Positions 1 to 9,395 of a stretch of 64,000 nt of DNA are shown here, in pieces (positions within the stretch are counted from its first letter, which is position 1; each line of letters opens with the position of its first letter). The notes under the pieces were generated by a model that saw only the letters and a list, made by a program, of their open reading frames with translations, did not search any database and had not been told where the DNA came from. The translations under genes were made by a program, and so were the position numbers. Where the stretch lies: assembly GCF_014699075.1 (NCBI RefSeq), contig NZ_JACXAB010000003.1, positions 401,536 through 465,535 of the forward strand, in the 5' to 3' direction. The DNA comes from Microvirga sp. (GTDB taxonomy: Bacteria > Pseudomonadota > Alphaproteobacteria > Rhizobiales > Beijerinckiaceae).

Positions 1-2
1 GA

Positions 3-1016
3 TCGGCAGAGGCGGAATTTTGTTTTGAACTCGACAGACTTGCGGAAGTCTGTGACGCAGGTACCAGGGTGATGGCCGTTGGGTACACCAACGACATTGC
101 GTTCTACCGAGAGATCATGACGCGCGGAGTCAGTGAGTACATCCTTGCTCCGGTTCAGCCCAATGCCGTGGTCGCGGCGGTCAGTGAGCTCTACGGCAAG
201 ACAACGTCAAGCAAGCTCGGACAAGTCTATGCCTTCATCGGCGCTAAAGGAGGAAGCGGATCATCCACGGTCGCTCACAATGTGGCCTGGTCCATGGCCC
301 GGAGATCCAACCTGGATGTCATCATAGCCGACATGGATCTTCCATTTGGAACAGCTGCCCTCGACTTCGATGTCGATGGCGGGCCGGGCATCGCCGAGGC
401 CCTTCAGGATCCACGGCGCATCGACGAGGTCCTGCTGGATCGGCTGCTGACGCAATGCGGTGATCATCTGAGCCTGCTCGCCGCGCCCGCGACGCTTGAT
501 CGCTCCTACGATCTGGACGAAGGTACCGTCGCAAGATTGATTGAGGTAGCCCAAGGCAGCGTGCCGTTCCTGGTTCTGGACATGCCACGGCAGTGGACAG
601 CCTGGACGAAGAATACCCTCAACCTGGTCGATGAGGTCATCATCACGGCAACACCCGATCTCGCCAGTCTCAAAGTCACCAAGACCATCATCGACTCCCT
701 GAAGCGGGCACGCCCGAGCGATCCGCCTCCCAAGATCGTTCTGAATCAGGTGGGAATGCCGAAACGACCTGAAATCAAGCCAAAAGCTTTTGCTGAGGCG
801 GTGCAACTCGAACCGGATGCATGCATTCCATTCGACGCGCATTTGTTTGGAACGGCCGCCAATAACGGCCAGATGGTCGCTGAAGTGTCACCCAGAGCCG
901 CAGCCGCAAAGTCATTCGCCGGGCTTGCGGAGATGCTAACGTCACGGCATCCCATAAAGGGCAGCAAGAGGACGCGCTTCAGCCTGGGGGCACTTTTCGA
1001 GAGGCTGAGGACCTGA
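3..1016 (+). CDS. cpaE: Tad pilus assembly ATPase TadZ/CpaE, 5' end outside window
   Basis: ParA/MinD-type ATPase that helps localise the Tad/Flp pilus machine at the membrane or pole. The open frame runs to the left edge: codons before the first ATG (base 69) read LDRLAEVCDAGTRV, which continues naturally into AVGYTNDIAFYRE and EYILAPV of the CpaE receiver-like domain, so the gene starts outside the window and 69 is not the true start. The deviant Walker A KGGSGSST lies near base 245 and DMDLPFG follows. It is the first of a run of Tad genes on the same strand, although an opposite-strand gene separates it from cpaF. Family assignment is firm; the missing N-terminus cannot be judged. Confidence 0.9.
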   Translation, partial: SAEAEFCFELDRLAEVCDAGTRVMAVGYTNDIAFYREIMTRGVSEYILAPVQPNAVVAAVSELYGKTTSSKLGQVYAFIGAKGGSGSSTVAHNVAWSMARRSNLDVIIADMDLPFGTAALDFDVDGGPGIAEALQDPRRIDEVLLDRLLTQCGDHLSLLAAPATLDRSYDLDEGTVARLIEVAQGSVPFLVLDMPRQWTAWTKNTLNLVDEVIITATPDLASLKVTKTIIDSLKRARPSDPPPKIVLNQVGMPKRPEIKPKAFAEAVQLEPDACIPFDAHLFGTAANNGQMVAEVSPRAAAAKSFAGLAEMLTSRHPIKGSKRTRFSLGALFERLRT

Positions 1017-1053
1017 TGCGTCCTGAAACAATGCAGCGATCTCGCCGGTAACG

Positions 1054-1584
1054 CTATCGGGGGGCTGCCCCTAAGCCAAGGAGATCCTGCCGCTCCTTGA
1101 TTTGCTCGCGCGCAGCATTGAAATGTGGGCCCTCATCTCCGACCGAAAGCACGGGCTTGCATGAGCCTGCGCACGAAAATGTCCTAACCGCCGCTCCGGA
1201 ATAGAAGGTGGTGGTCTGGTAGCTGCTCGGGGTGACGCTGACAGTGGCGCTGAGAACCTCACGCCCACCCTCTCCCAAAACAATGAGATTGGTCACGCCC
1301 ACAGCCTTCCCCGTCAGTACGATCGTGTGATCGTCATTCAACGTTCCATCGACAATACCTGGATTGCCGATGATGATCGTCCGTGCAGGCTCTGCGAATG
1401 CCAAGACTCTGGCAAAGTCGATCTTCACCCCGACTGTCGTGACGGTGCCATCCTTGACCCAGGCGACTTCCTCCGTCCCTCGCCCCTCTGCGCGCCGCAT
1501 CTCATCCGCCATCACCTGCCCTGTGAAGCAGGTAAGCAGGAATGCAGCAATCGGAACAGGGATAATCTGGATAGTCGTCGGCAT
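1054..1584 (-). CDS. Stand-alone CpaC-type pilus assembly N-terminal domain protein
   Basis: A 176-residue exported protein. An N-terminal hydrophobic segment (IIPVPIAAFLLTCFTGQVMA) looks like a signal peptide. Residues about 45-120 match the domain found at the start of CpaC/RcpA secretins (VGVKIDFARVLAFAEPARTIIIGNPGIVD, then TGKAVGVTNLIVLGEGG). There is no secretin pore domain after it; the C-terminus instead has two close cysteines (SCAGSC) and a short charged tail. A GGGAG ribosome site precedes the ATG. It lies antisense between cpaE and cpaF, so it has its own promoter. It probably works in the periplasm with the Tad system, but its exact role is unknown. The domain call is confident, the function is inference. 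Confidence 0.75.
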   Translation of the reverse strand: MPTTIQIIPVPIAAFLLTCFTGQVMADEMRRAEGRGTEEVAWVKDGTVTTVGVKIDFARVLAFAEPARTIIIGNPGIVDGTLNDDHTIVLTGKAVGVTNLIVLGEGGREVLSATVSVTPSSYQTTTFYSGAAVRTFSCAGSCKPVLSVGDEGPHFNAAREQIKERQDLLGLGAAPR

Positions 1585-1828
1585 CCTGTACTCCCGGAGC
1601 GCTCACATCCTGCTTTGAATCCGTTAAATTTCCCCCTCAAGCAATTAGGCTGATTAGAGAAGACGGGAGCGGAGGCGTTCTAGGCCATCCGGCTGAATGG
1701 TTCGACGAGAGCCGCCCCCATACAATCGCAAGGCAAGGATCATCCAAACTCTGGTACTTGTCGCCGAAGCTGAAAGATTTGCAAGTGGCGCAAGTCGCGC
1801 ATGGATGATCATACATCGAGGAACTGGG

Positions 1829-3307
1829 ATGTTCGGCAAGAGGGGAGCAGACGAGCGGCTAAAGAGCCTGAAGGTCGCTCATGCTACGGCTTGGCCCGAT
1901 AAACCAGAGAGCGCCTTGGCGGTCATGGCCGATCTGGCGATCGTTAACGTGGACACGAAGGGGCGCTTAACCAGCGCCCCCCCTGCTCAGTCTGCCCCCG
2001 CTGGTCAGCCGGCGGCGCGGAAGGACGAGCAGTATTACGCATTGAAAACTCAGGTCTTTGCCGCACTGATCGAAGCGATCGACGTGTCCCAGTTGGCCAA
2101 GATGGGTGCTCAGGAGTCTCGCGAGGCGATCGAAGACATCGTCAAGGATATCGTCACGGCCAAGAAGGTCGTGATGTCCATCGCCGAGCAGGACGCACTG
2201 CTCCAGGATATCTGCAACGACGTTCTCGGATATGGCCCTCTCGAACCTCTGCTGGCGCGCGACGACATTGCCGACATCATGGTGAATGGCGCCGACACCG
2301 TCTATATCGAGGTCGGGGGAAGGGTTCAGAAAACAGACATCCGCTTCCGCGACAACGCGCAGTTGCTCCATCTTTGTCAGAGGATCGTGAGTCAAGTTGG
2401 CCGCCGGGTCGATGAATCAAGTCCGATCTGCGACGCACGCTTGGCCGATGGATCCCGCGTCAACGTCATTGCCCCTCCGCTGGCCATCGATGGACCCACA
2501 CTGACAATCAGAAAATTCAAGAAGGACAAGCTGACGCTCGACCAGCTGGTCAGGTTCGGCACCATTACGCAGGAAGGTGCGGAAGTTCTTCAGATTATCG
2601 GGCGTGTACGCTGCAATGTCATCGTATCGGGAGGCACCGGCTCAGGAAAGACGACATTGCTCAACTGCCTGACGCGCTACATCGAGGCGGGGGAAAGAAT
2701 TGTCACCTGTGAGGACGCAGCCGAACTCCAGTTGCAGCAGCCGCACGTCGTACGACTTGAGACCCGTCCGCCCAACATCGAAGGCGAGGGCCAAGTCACT
2801 ATGCGCGATCTTGTCAGGAATTGCCTTCGCATGCGGCCAGAACGCATCATTGTGGGCGAGGTCCGTGGCGCCGAAGCTTTCGATCTCCTGCAGGCCATGA
2901 ACACGGGTCATGACGGCTCCATGGGAACCCTGCATGCGAACTCGCCACGGGAGGCTTTGAGCCGCATGGAATCGATGATCACCATGGGCGGATACTCGCT
3001 CCCTTCGAAGACAATTCGGGAAATGATCACCTCCTCCGTCGACGTGATCGTCCAGGCTGCCCGCCTGCGGGATGGCTCGCGCCGCATCACGCACATCACT
3101 GAAGTTCTCGGCTTGGAAGGCGACGTGATCATCACCCAGGATCTCTTCGTCTACGACATGATGGGCGAGGATGCACAAGGGAACATCCTGGGCAAGCATC
3201 GCTCCACGGGAGTGGGCCGTCCGCGGTTTTGGGATCGTGCCCGGTACTTCGGGGAGGAAAAGCGCCTCGCAGCCGCACTCGATGCAGCAGAGCAGTCTGT
3301 CCTTTAG
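1829..3307 (+). CDS. cpaF: Tad pilus secretion ATPase CpaF/TadA
   Basis: Hexameric type II/IV secretion-type ATPase that powers assembly of Flp pili at the inner membrane. The 492-residue protein starts MFGKRGADE at 1829, preceded by GAGGAA at good spacing; the frame stays open upstream to 1697, but that extension is arginine- and proline-rich and has no ribosome site, so I reject it. Walker [12 protein letters not shown] is near residue 268, followed by CEDAAELQL (Asp box region), [36 protein letters not shown] (Walker B and His box). Downstream genes tadB and tadC follow within 30 bases, pointing to one transcript. Confidence 0.95.
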   Translation: MFGKRGADERLKSLKVAHATAWPDKPESALAVMADLAIVNVDTKGRLTSAPPAQSAPAGQPAARKDEQYYALKTQVFAALIEAIDVSQLAKMGAQESREAIEDIVKDIVTAKKVVMSIAEQDALLQDICNDVLGYGPLEPLLARDDIADIMVNGADTVYIEVGGRVQKTDIRFRDNAQLLHLCQRIVSQVGRRVDESSPICDARLADGSRVNVIAPPLAIDGPTLTIRKFKKDKLTLDQLVRFGTITQEGAEVLQIIGRVRCNVIVSGGTGSGKTTLLNCLTRYIEAGERIVTCEDAAELQLQQPHVVRLETRPPNIEGEGQVTMRDLVRNCLRMRPERIIVGEVRGAEAFDLLQAMNTGHDGSMGTLHANSPREALSRMESMITMGGYSLPSKTIREMITSSVDVIVQAARLRDGSRRITHITEVLGLEGDVIITQDLFVYDMMGEDAQGNILGKHRSTGVGRPRFWDRARYFGEEKRLAAALDAAEQSVL

Positions 3308-3327
3308 GAGGAATGAGGGAGTGGAGC

Positions 3328-4323
3328 ATGCTGGCACCTGAAACCCTTCCGATGGTCATAGCACTGCTGTCCGCACTCAGCGTCGGCGGGGCTGTTCTGT
3401 GCCTCGTGCCATCCCGGCTCATTGGGAAGCCGAACGCTTCGAGGCGCCTTCAGGCCATCACCGCACCCGATGGTTCTGCCGAACGGCGCGTCTATCCCGA
3501 CGAGAGCAAGCGAAAGCGCATGATCGAGGCGACTCTGCGTGAGCTTGAGGACAAACAGAAGGTCAAGCAGGGAGCCAAACCGACTCTCACCGGGCGAATG
3601 CGCCAAGCCGGCTTGAAATGGAGCAGGAATGCCTATTACGGCATCTGTGCGGCCACGGGATTGACAACTCTCGTCGCTCTGCTCGGAGGACTGGGCATAA
3701 GCCTGTTTCCAGCCCTCGGGTTCGCAGCCGCGGGCGGCCTTCTGTTGCCGCACGTCTACGTCGATACTCAGCGTAAGTTCCGTCTCAAGAGATTTGCTGC
3801 AGAGTTCCCGAATGCGGTGGATGTCATCGTCCGCGGCGTGAAATCCGGCCTGCCTCTCGTCGACTGTCTCAAGATCATCTCTGTCGAGGCGCAGGAGCCT
3901 GTGCGCAGCGAGTTCAGGGTGATCCTAGAGGATCAGACTATGGGAATGCCGATGGATCAAGCAGTCCAGCGCCTCCCGGATCGGGTTCCTTTGCCGGAGA
4001 CGGGTTTCTTCGCAATTGTCATCGCCCTGCAGAGTCGCACAGGCGGCAGCTTGTCGGAAACTCTGACGAACCTCTCGAAGGTTCTGCGGGAACGGAAGAA
4101 GATGCAGGCAAAGATCAGAGCGGTCAGCTCCGAGGCGAAATCCTCTGCCGCCATCATCGGCTCTCTCCCGATCGTTGTCGCCGTCCTGCTCTATCTCACG
4201 TCGCCGGATTATATCATCCTCTTGTTCACGACTTTCCTGGGAAAGATTGTCCTTGCCGCAAGCGCATTCTGGATGGGAATTGGAATGCTCGTGATGCGCA
4301 AGATGATCAACTTCGAGATCTAA
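3328..4323 (+). CDS. tadB: Tad pilus inner-membrane platform protein TadB
   Basis: Type II secretion F-domain protein, one half of the TadB/TadC inner-membrane platform on which the pilus fibre is built. At 331 residues it has an N-terminal membrane segment (LPMVIALLSALSVGGAVL), a pair of hydrophobic segments near residues 110-150, the cytoplasmic F domain (FPNAVDVIVRGVKSGLPLVDCLKII) and two C-terminal segments. I chose ATG 3328 because AGGGAG lies six bases upstream; an in-frame ATG at 3313 has its AGGAG only two bases away. It starts 20 bases after cpaF. Confidence 0.93.
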   Translation: MLAPETLPMVIALLSALSVGGAVLCLVPSRLIGKPNASRRLQAITAPDGSAERRVYPDESKRKRMIEATLRELEDKQKVKQGAKPTLTGRMRQAGLKWSRNAYYGICAATGLTTLVALLGGLGISLFPALGFAAAGGLLLPHVYVDTQRKFRLKRFAAEFPNAVDVIVRGVKSGLPLVDCLKIISVEAQEPVRSEFRVILEDQTMGMPMDQAVQRLPDRVPLPETGFFAIVIALQSRTGGSLSETLTNLSKVLRERKKMQAKIRAVSSEAKSSAAIIGSLPIVVAVLLYLTSPDYIILLFTTFLGKIVLAASAFWMGIGMLVMRKMINFEI

Positions 4324-4331
4324 GCTTCGCC

Positions 4332-5303
4332 ATGGATATACGCACCTTGATCGGCAACACGGATGTGCTGATCGCCTGTTCCGCAGCCCTCTCGGTCTTT
4401 TCAGCTGCCTTGCTGGTGGCTTGGCCCTACATCGCGAAGGATCAGCTCAGCGCTCGGATGGCGCAGGTCAACAGCGAGCGTGAGGGGATCAGGGTGCGAG
4501 AGCGAAGCAGGCTCAACAGCCAACTCGGGACGCTCAGGCTCAAGCATGAGCCCAGGAAATTTTTTGCGAGCATTGTCGAGAAATTCAACCTTGCGAAGGA
4601 GGCCGAAAGCGGGGAGCTGGTGCGGGTGCTCCGCATGGCCGGTCACCGAGGCTATGGTGCTATCGTGACCTTCCTGGCAGCTCGGATGCTCGCGCCCGTC
4701 GCCATGCTCGTCCTAGCGGCCTTCTACATCTTCATTGTTCTTGATCTGCAGCACCCCCTGCTGGTCAAGATCATCCTGGTGCTGGCGGCAGCCTGGCTGG
4801 GATACTTTATGCCGCTCCTTTATCTCAAGAACAGGATCACGAAACGCCAGTCCGCGATCCGCAAGGCTTGGCCAGACACCCTCGACCTACTTCTGATCTG
4901 TATCGAGTGCGGGATGGGGATAGAAAGCGCCTTCAGAAAAGTCTCGGAAGAAATCGGATCCCAATGCCCGGAGCTTGCCGAGGAAATCAGTCTTACCACT
5001 GCCGAACTGTCGTATCTCCAGGATCGCCGCAAAGCCTATGAAAACCTCGGAGAACGCACTGGTCTCGACTGCGTTAAAAGTGTCGTCACGAGTCTGATCC
5101 AGTCAGAAAAGTACGGCACTCCCTTGAGCCAGTCGCTGCGTGTACTGGCGCAGGAAAACCGGGACATGCGCATGAGCGAAGCTGAGAAGAAGGCAGCATC
5201 GCTTCCGCCAAAGCTCACCGTGCCGATGATCGTATTCTTCCTGCCCGTGCTCTTTGGCGTCATCCTTACGCCTGCGTACATTCAGGTCACGAGCATCAAC
5301 TAG
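4332..5303 (+). CDS. tadC: Tad pilus inner-membrane platform protein TadC
   Basis: Second F-domain platform protein of the Tad pilus, 323 residues. It has an N-terminal membrane anchor, two central hydrophobic segments near residues 112-165, the cytoplasmic F domain (AWPDTLDLLLICIECGMGIESAFRKVSEEIG) and a C-terminal segment (VPMIVFFLPVLFGVILTPAYIQV). It begins eight bases after tadB and is followed 11 bases later by the TadG-like gene, consistent with one operon. Length and motif order are typical of the family. Confidence 0.93.
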   Translation: MDIRTLIGNTDVLIACSAALSVFSAALLVAWPYIAKDQLSARMAQVNSEREGIRVRERSRLNSQLGTLRLKHEPRKFFASIVEKFNLAKEAESGELVRVLRMAGHRGYGAIVTFLAARMLAPVAMLVLAAFYIFIVLDLQHPLLVKIILVLAAAWLGYFMPLLYLKNRITKRQSAIRKAWPDTLDLLLICIECGMGIESAFRKVSEEIGSQCPELAEEISLTTAELSYLQDRRKAYENLGERTGLDCVKSVVTSLIQSEKYGTPLSQSLRVLAQENRDMRMSEAEKKAASLPPKLTVPMIVFFLPVLFGVILTPAYIQVTSIN

Positions 5304-5314
5304 GAGCGTGAGAG

Positions 5315-6682
5315 ATGAGGTTCAGCCGAGCCGTCGCCGTTCTGCGCTTCAGCCTTCGCCGGGCGGCACTGACCATTGCTGGCACATTCAGAGCCTTCGC
5401 TCTCGACATGCGAGGCAATGTGGCGATCGTCACCGCTTTGGCATTCCCGACCTTGCTCGGCGCCGCGGGTCTGGGAATTGAGGTTTCCCATTGGTACCGC
5501 GTCCAGCGCGCCTTGCAGAACGCGGCCGATTCCGCGGCCATTGCCGCCGCAACCAATGGGAGCGCCACCTACGCGGCCGAAGGGCTCGCTGTGGCAGCCA
5601 CATACGGCTTCGTCAATGGCGTGAACGGTACATCCGTCACACTCACGGACAAGGCGCCCTGCCCGGCTGGCGGATCGAACTGCTACGGCGTGACGATCAC
5701 CCGCTCAGTCCCGCTTATTCTCTCACACCTTGTCGGCTACAGGGGCAACGTGACGGTCGAAATCGTCAAGGATGGCAAGTCCAGCAGCGCACGCCAGACC
5801 TCGCTGCAGGCACAATCCCTCGCCCTGAGGATACCCACCCCGCGAGCCTACTGCGTCCTCGCTCTGGGAAACGATGGAGCGAAATTCGACGACATCGTCG
5901 TCAACGGTGGATCGAAGTCCAATCTGACCAATTGCGGGATCATGTCCAACAACGATCTGACGTGCAATGGCAGCCATCAGATCGCTGATTATGCTGACTC
6001 CAGTTCGGGGGATCCATCGGGCTGCGGCCGGGCACCGAACAGGGGGCCGGTTCCGAGGCTCGGCGACCCATACTCTCACCTTGCCTCCAACATCCCTGCA
6101 AACCCATGCGGCAGTTATCCCGGAGAGCAATGGGGCTCAGTCCCGGCGATACCACCCGACGGCGTTTATACTGTCTGCGGAAACCTCAAACTTCTGGCGG
6201 ATGTTGCCATAGGGTCCCGCCCCGGCGGCACTGTCATCGTCATATACAATGGTCAACTCGACACGGTCGGCCATACGTTTCGGGGAACCGACCTCACCGT
6301 CGTCTTTGCCGGGACCAATGGTCCTGGCTATAGCCATATCGTCACCGGCACCAACAAAGGGGGCATCGACATTACTGCGCCAAAGAGCGGCCCCTGGAAA
6401 GGGGTGGCGATCTACCAGGCTCCCAATCTCACGACCGGGGTAGATATTACGTCTGCTGGCAATGGCCCGACTTGGAATATCACAGGACTGGTATACCTGC
6501 CTCACGCGAGCGTCACTTTCAGCGGTGCGGTCAACAAGTCCAGCAGTGGCAATGCCTGCTTCAGTCTTGTCGTCGACAATCTGACTGTCAACGGGACCGG
6601 GATGATCCTGTCCAACGGGTCCGACTGTATCGACGCGGGCCTGGATCTGCCATCGTATCGACGCGGCCGCCTGGTCGGGTAA
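5315..6682 (+). CDS. TadG-related minor pilin / pilus assembly protein
   Basis: 455 residues with the TadE/G hallmark near the N-terminus: MRGNVAIVTALAFPTLLGAAGLGIEV (about residues 32-57), a single membrane segment preceded by GN and followed by the QNAADSAAIAAAT stretch typical of TadG. The remainder is a Gly/Ser/Asn-rich extracellular region with several cysteines (NCGIMSNNDLTCNG, ACFSLVVDN). This is the class thought to act as a minor pilin or tip/assembly factor. It sits between tadC and two TadE-like genes. I see no clear von Willebrand domain, so I call it TadG-related and not TadG proper. Confidence 0.8.
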   Translation: MRFSRAVAVLRFSLRRAALTIAGTFRAFALDMRGNVAIVTALAFPTLLGAAGLGIEVSHWYRVQRALQNAADSAAIAAATNGSATYAAEGLAVAATYGFVNGVNGTSVTLTDKAPCPAGGSNCYGVTITRSVPLILSHLVGYRGNVTVEIVKDGKSSSARQTSLQAQSLALRIPTPRAYCVLALGNDGAKFDDIVVNGGSKSNLTNCGIMSNNDLTCNGSHQIADYADSSSGDPSGCGRAPNRGPVPRLGDPYSHLASNIPANPCGSYPGEQWGSVPAIPPDGVYTVCGNLKLLADVAIGSRPGGTVIVIYNGQLDTVGHTFRGTDLTVVFAGTNGPGYSHIVTGTNKGGIDITAPKSGPWKGVAIYQAPNLTTGVDITSAGNGPTWNITGLVYLPHASVTFSGAVNKSSSGNACFSLVVDNLTVNGTGMILSNGSDCIDAGLDLPSYRRGRLVG

Positions 6683-6691
6683 GGTATTTGC

Positions 6692-7288
6692 ATGCCAAAG
6701 CGCAGATTTTCAAATTTCCGGACAATCTGCGCTGCCGAGCAGAACATCTGCGGAATGGGATCCCGTCGCGCTTCTCTCCGGGACTTCGTAGAATGTCACA
6801 GGGGTGCGGCTGGGATCGAGTTTGCTCTTGTGGCGAGCACCCTGTGCCTCCTGGTGCTGAACATATTTGATGTTGCAAACTACATCTATACGCGCATGCA
6901 AGTGGAAAATGCCGCCCAGATGGGCGCTCAGGCCGCTTGGAAAACGTGCGATCCGACGACGCTTCCAGCAACAAAGCTTTGTGCAGGACTAGGGACTGCC
7001 GTTACAGCGGCCGTGCAAAGCACCTCTCTCGGCAACACCGTCTCACTCCAATCCGGTGCTCTTTCCGAGGGTTACTACTGTCTCAATCCCTCCGGCGACC
7101 TGCAGCCTGTTGGAACGCTTGATGCCCGCCCTGTCGACTGCTCGGCAACATCCATGCCCAATCTACAGCCGGGAAATTATATCAAGGTCAGCGTCACCTA
7201 TTCCTACAGGCCGCTGTTTTCGGGCCTCACCGTGGCGCGCTTCCTCGAGACCCCCGTCCAGAGCACCTCTTACATGAGACTGCTCTGA
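6692..7288 (+). CDS. TadE-like pseudopilin (long form)
   Basis: 198 residues; the TadE motif HRGAAGIEFALVASTLCLLVLNIFDVANYIYTRMQVENAAQMGAQAAWKTC sits near residues 34-84, a single N-terminal membrane helix with the conserved Glu (IEFAL) that marks TadE/TadF pseudopilins. The remainder has Cys pairs and a Tyr/Pro-rich C-terminus (VSVTYSYRPLFSGL). The ATG follows an AAGG site. The stop codon overlaps the next start as TGATG, so the two pseudopilins are probably translationally coupled. Likely processed by a prepilin peptidase that is not encoded in this window. Confidence 0.8.
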   Translation: MPKRRFSNFRTICAAEQNICGMGSRRASLRDFVECHRGAAGIEFALVASTLCLLVLNIFDVANYIYTRMQVENAAQMGAQAAWKTCDPTTLPATKLCAGLGTAVTAAVQSTSLGNTVSLQSGALSEGYYCLNPSGDLQPVGTLDARPVDCSATSMPNLQPGNYIKVSVTYSYRPLFSGLTVARFLETPVQSTSYMRLL

Positions 7289-7644
7289 TGAAGGCTCCCC
7301 TCTTGAAGCGTGTGACGGAGGATGAGAAGGGAGCGACAGCAATCGAATTCGCTCTCGTTGCGCCAGCGCTGCTGAGCTTGATAGTCGCTGTCATCAACGT
7401 GTCGCTGCTGGGACTGACATCGGCCAGTCTGCATTACGCAGTTGAAGAAGGGGCGCGGTGCGCTGCGGTCAGGCTGGTTTGCCCTGAGCCGAGAAGTCGC
7501 TATTTCGCTCCAGGTCCCGCTCCAGTCTTCACACTAACAAGTACAGTCTGCGGATCCTTGCTGAGCGCCACGGTCACGTTCAATCTCAATGCCGTGCTTA
7601 TCCAGAAATCCATTCAGCTGTCTGCCAAGGCCTGCTATCCCTGA
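7288..7644 (+). CDS. TadE-like pseudopilin (short form)
   Basis: 118 residues with the TadE helix KGATAIEFALVAPALLSLIVAVINVSLLGLTSASLHYAVEEGARCAAVR near residues 13-62. The Glu of IEFAL is present. A short C-terminal domain with three further cysteines follows. Start overlaps the preceding stop by one base (TGATG). It is the last gene of the rightward Tad cluster in the window; prepilin peptidase, major pilin Flp and the full CpaC secretin are absent and must lie elsewhere. Confidence 0.8.
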   Translation: MKAPLLKRVTEDEKGATAIEFALVAPALLSLIVAVINVSLLGLTSASLHYAVEEGARCAAVRLVCPEPRSRYFAPGPAPVFTLTSTVCGSLLSATVTFNLNAVLIQKSIQLSAKACYP

Positions 7645-7723
7645 AGGTACAAAAATGAGGGGTGTCGGACATCGGGTGACCGCCGGAACTCCAGCCTTTG
7701 CGTGACGAAGTCCTCATTGGAGG

Positions 7724-8521
7724 TTAGACAGCGGCATGCCTCGCTTCAATTTCTCCCGTTCGGTGAAACCCGGCGACAGCGGGTCTCACAGCATCCCTGT
7801 GCCCCTTGCCTGGCCCCTCGTTAAGAACGCCCCGTGGGCGGTTTGGATAAGGGCGCGCCCCTGCAACGGCTGCCGCAGCCCGGTTGCTGACGCCAAAGTA
7901 GCGAAAGATCGCCGCCATGTGAATCTTCACAGTTCCTTCGCCGAGCTTGAGGGCAAGCGCTATTTCTTTGTTAGACTTACCCTGTACGAGAAGGTCGAGT
8001 ACGTCTCTCTGTCTTGAGGTCAAAAGGTGCATTGAGGCGGTTTGGGGAGCACTTGGCTGAACATGAGCCGGTTCGTCGGCTTGCTCTTTCAATCCGGTCG
8101 GCCCAGGGGCGATCTCCGCGAGACATGATGGCACGTAGACCCCGCCTTCAAAAATGGTGCTCAGAGCCTTCACGAGGTCAGCAACGGGGAGGCTTCTCAC
8201 GATATACCCATGGACGCCCGCCTCCAGGGCGAGGAGAATATCGCGCCGTAACGTCGACGCCGAGATGGCAGCAACACGTGTGTTAGGAAAACACTCTCGT
8301 ATGGAGCGCAGATTGGTCGGCGTTTGCGCTCCCGGCATCGAGAGGTCCAACAGGGCGATCTCTACTGGTGCATTGTCAGTGAGACGCTCCAGCGCCTCGT
8401 CAAGCGACGATGCCTCCAGGACCTCCGAGAAGCCGAAGTGCCGGGTGAGAATTGCAGCTGCAGCAAGACGGAAATATGCGTCCTTGTCAGCAATGAGCCC
8501 TACGCGCTTGCCAGTACTCAT
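7724..8521 (-). CDS. LuxR/NarL-type response regulator
   Basis: Two-domain transcription factor of 265 residues. Receiver domain about 5-120 with phospho-acceptor Asp59 in LLDLSMPG and the switch Ser/Thr in AAISAST. The usual receiver lysine is an arginine here (GYIVRS, residues 105-110). The LuxR helix-turn-helix is at 165-222 (LTSRQRDVLDLLVQGKSNKEIALALKLGEGTVKIH). A 43-residue basic tail after the HTH is longer than usual. Start chosen at MSTGKRVG because an acidic pocket and beta strand begin there; the open frame further upstream lacks similarity. No cognate kinase adjoins it. It is convergent with the Tad genes and divergent from the PACE transporter, either of which could be a target. 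Confidence 0.88.
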   Translation of the reverse strand: MSTGKRVGLIADKDAYFRLAAAAILTRHFGFSEVLEASSLDEALERLTDNAPVEIALLDLSMPGAQTPTNLRSIRECFPNTRVAAISASTLRRDILLALEAGVHGYIVRSLPVADLVKALSTIFEGGVYVPSCLAEIAPGPTGLKEQADEPAHVQPSAPQTASMHLLTSRQRDVLDLLVQGKSNKEIALALKLGEGTVKIHMAAIFRYFGVSNRAAAAVAGARPYPNRPRGVLNEGPGKGHRDAVRPAVAGFHRTGEIEARHAAV

Positions 8522-8704
8522 TGAAATCTGCCCCAAAGGTATGTTGCTAGAGGTACTATGGTGTTCTGCGGTTAATTTCTTGTAAGCACTAAAGGCGAGA
8601 AATAGAACTGCACCTGGCTGTGGCTTTTGGGTCCGCGAGGTGCACCAGTCTTCGTGAACTCCTCGGGTGACGCCCGAGGATCCGCGAAGTAGGTAGGTGG
8701 CCAA

Positions 8705-9259
8705 TTGACACGCCACAACTGTCTGCGCCGGCACTCACTGTGGGATCGCCTCCGTCACGCCATTAGCTTTGAGCTCGGCGGCCTTGCTCTGGTGTCGCCG
8801 CTCGGCGCGTGGGCCTTTGACCTGCTGGTGGCTGACATCACTGTGGTCAGGATTGCTTGTGCGATTATCGCAACGGTGTGGACGTACGCCTATAATTTAG
8901 CTTTCGACACTATCCTGCAGCGTCTGAGCGGCGGAACTCAAAAGAGCATCTCCGTTCGCGTCCTGCAGGCTGTCCTGTTTGAAGCCGGACTTCTGGCCAT
9001 GCTGACGCCCCTCATGGCATGGTATCTGGGTATAAGCCTTCGCCATGCCTTCCTCATGGATGTCGTGTTTGCCCTTTTCTATGTTGTCTATGCGTTCCTG
9101 TTCAATTGGGCGTACGACCTGATTTTCAGCGCGTCTGCGTGGCATGAGTCGGTGAACTCAAAAGGCGCTTTCCCAAAGGAATATGCCACATCGGCTCGCA
9201 GTCTGGTTGAAAGGAAAGCCGGCCTGAGAAGGCATGATGTCGAGCACCAATCGGCGTGA
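8705..9259 (+). CDS. PACE-family (bacterial transmembrane pair) efflux transporter
   Basis: 184 residues with two tandem copies of the bacterial transmembrane pair: FELGGLALVSPLGAWAFDLL and FEAGLLAMLTPLMAWYLGI, each opening with the Phe-Glu pair. Four membrane helices in all. The first Glu (residue 23) aligns with the essential Glu15 of AceI, the founding biocide/polyamine efflux pump. The start is TTG at 8705. The C-terminal tail of about 45 residues is longer than in AceI. It is divergent from the response regulator with 183 bases between them, which suggests but does not prove regulation. Substrate unknown. Confidence 0.82.
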   Translation: MTRHNCLRRHSLWDRLRHAISFELGGLALVSPLGAWAFDLLVADITVVRIACAIIATVWTYAYNLAFDTILQRLSGGTQKSISVRVLQAVLFEAGLLAMLTPLMAWYLGISLRHAFLMDVVFALFYVVYAFLFNWAYDLIFSASAWHESVNSKGAFPKEYATSARSLVERKAGLRRHDVEHQSA

Positions 9260-9395
9260 CGGCCCAGACTTGGGGCATTGAAAACTTGCTGGTGCCCTCA
9301 CCCGATGACACCGCGTAGGACACCCTCCAATCCCCGCCAACATACCGCCTGATGCCAGCAGTCCACCCACGGCAGGATCCGGAGTCCCTCCCGTC

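Noticed and set aside
1697..1828. Upstream extension of cpaF
   Set aside because: Open but without ribosome site or family similarity; ATG 1829 has GAGGAA.
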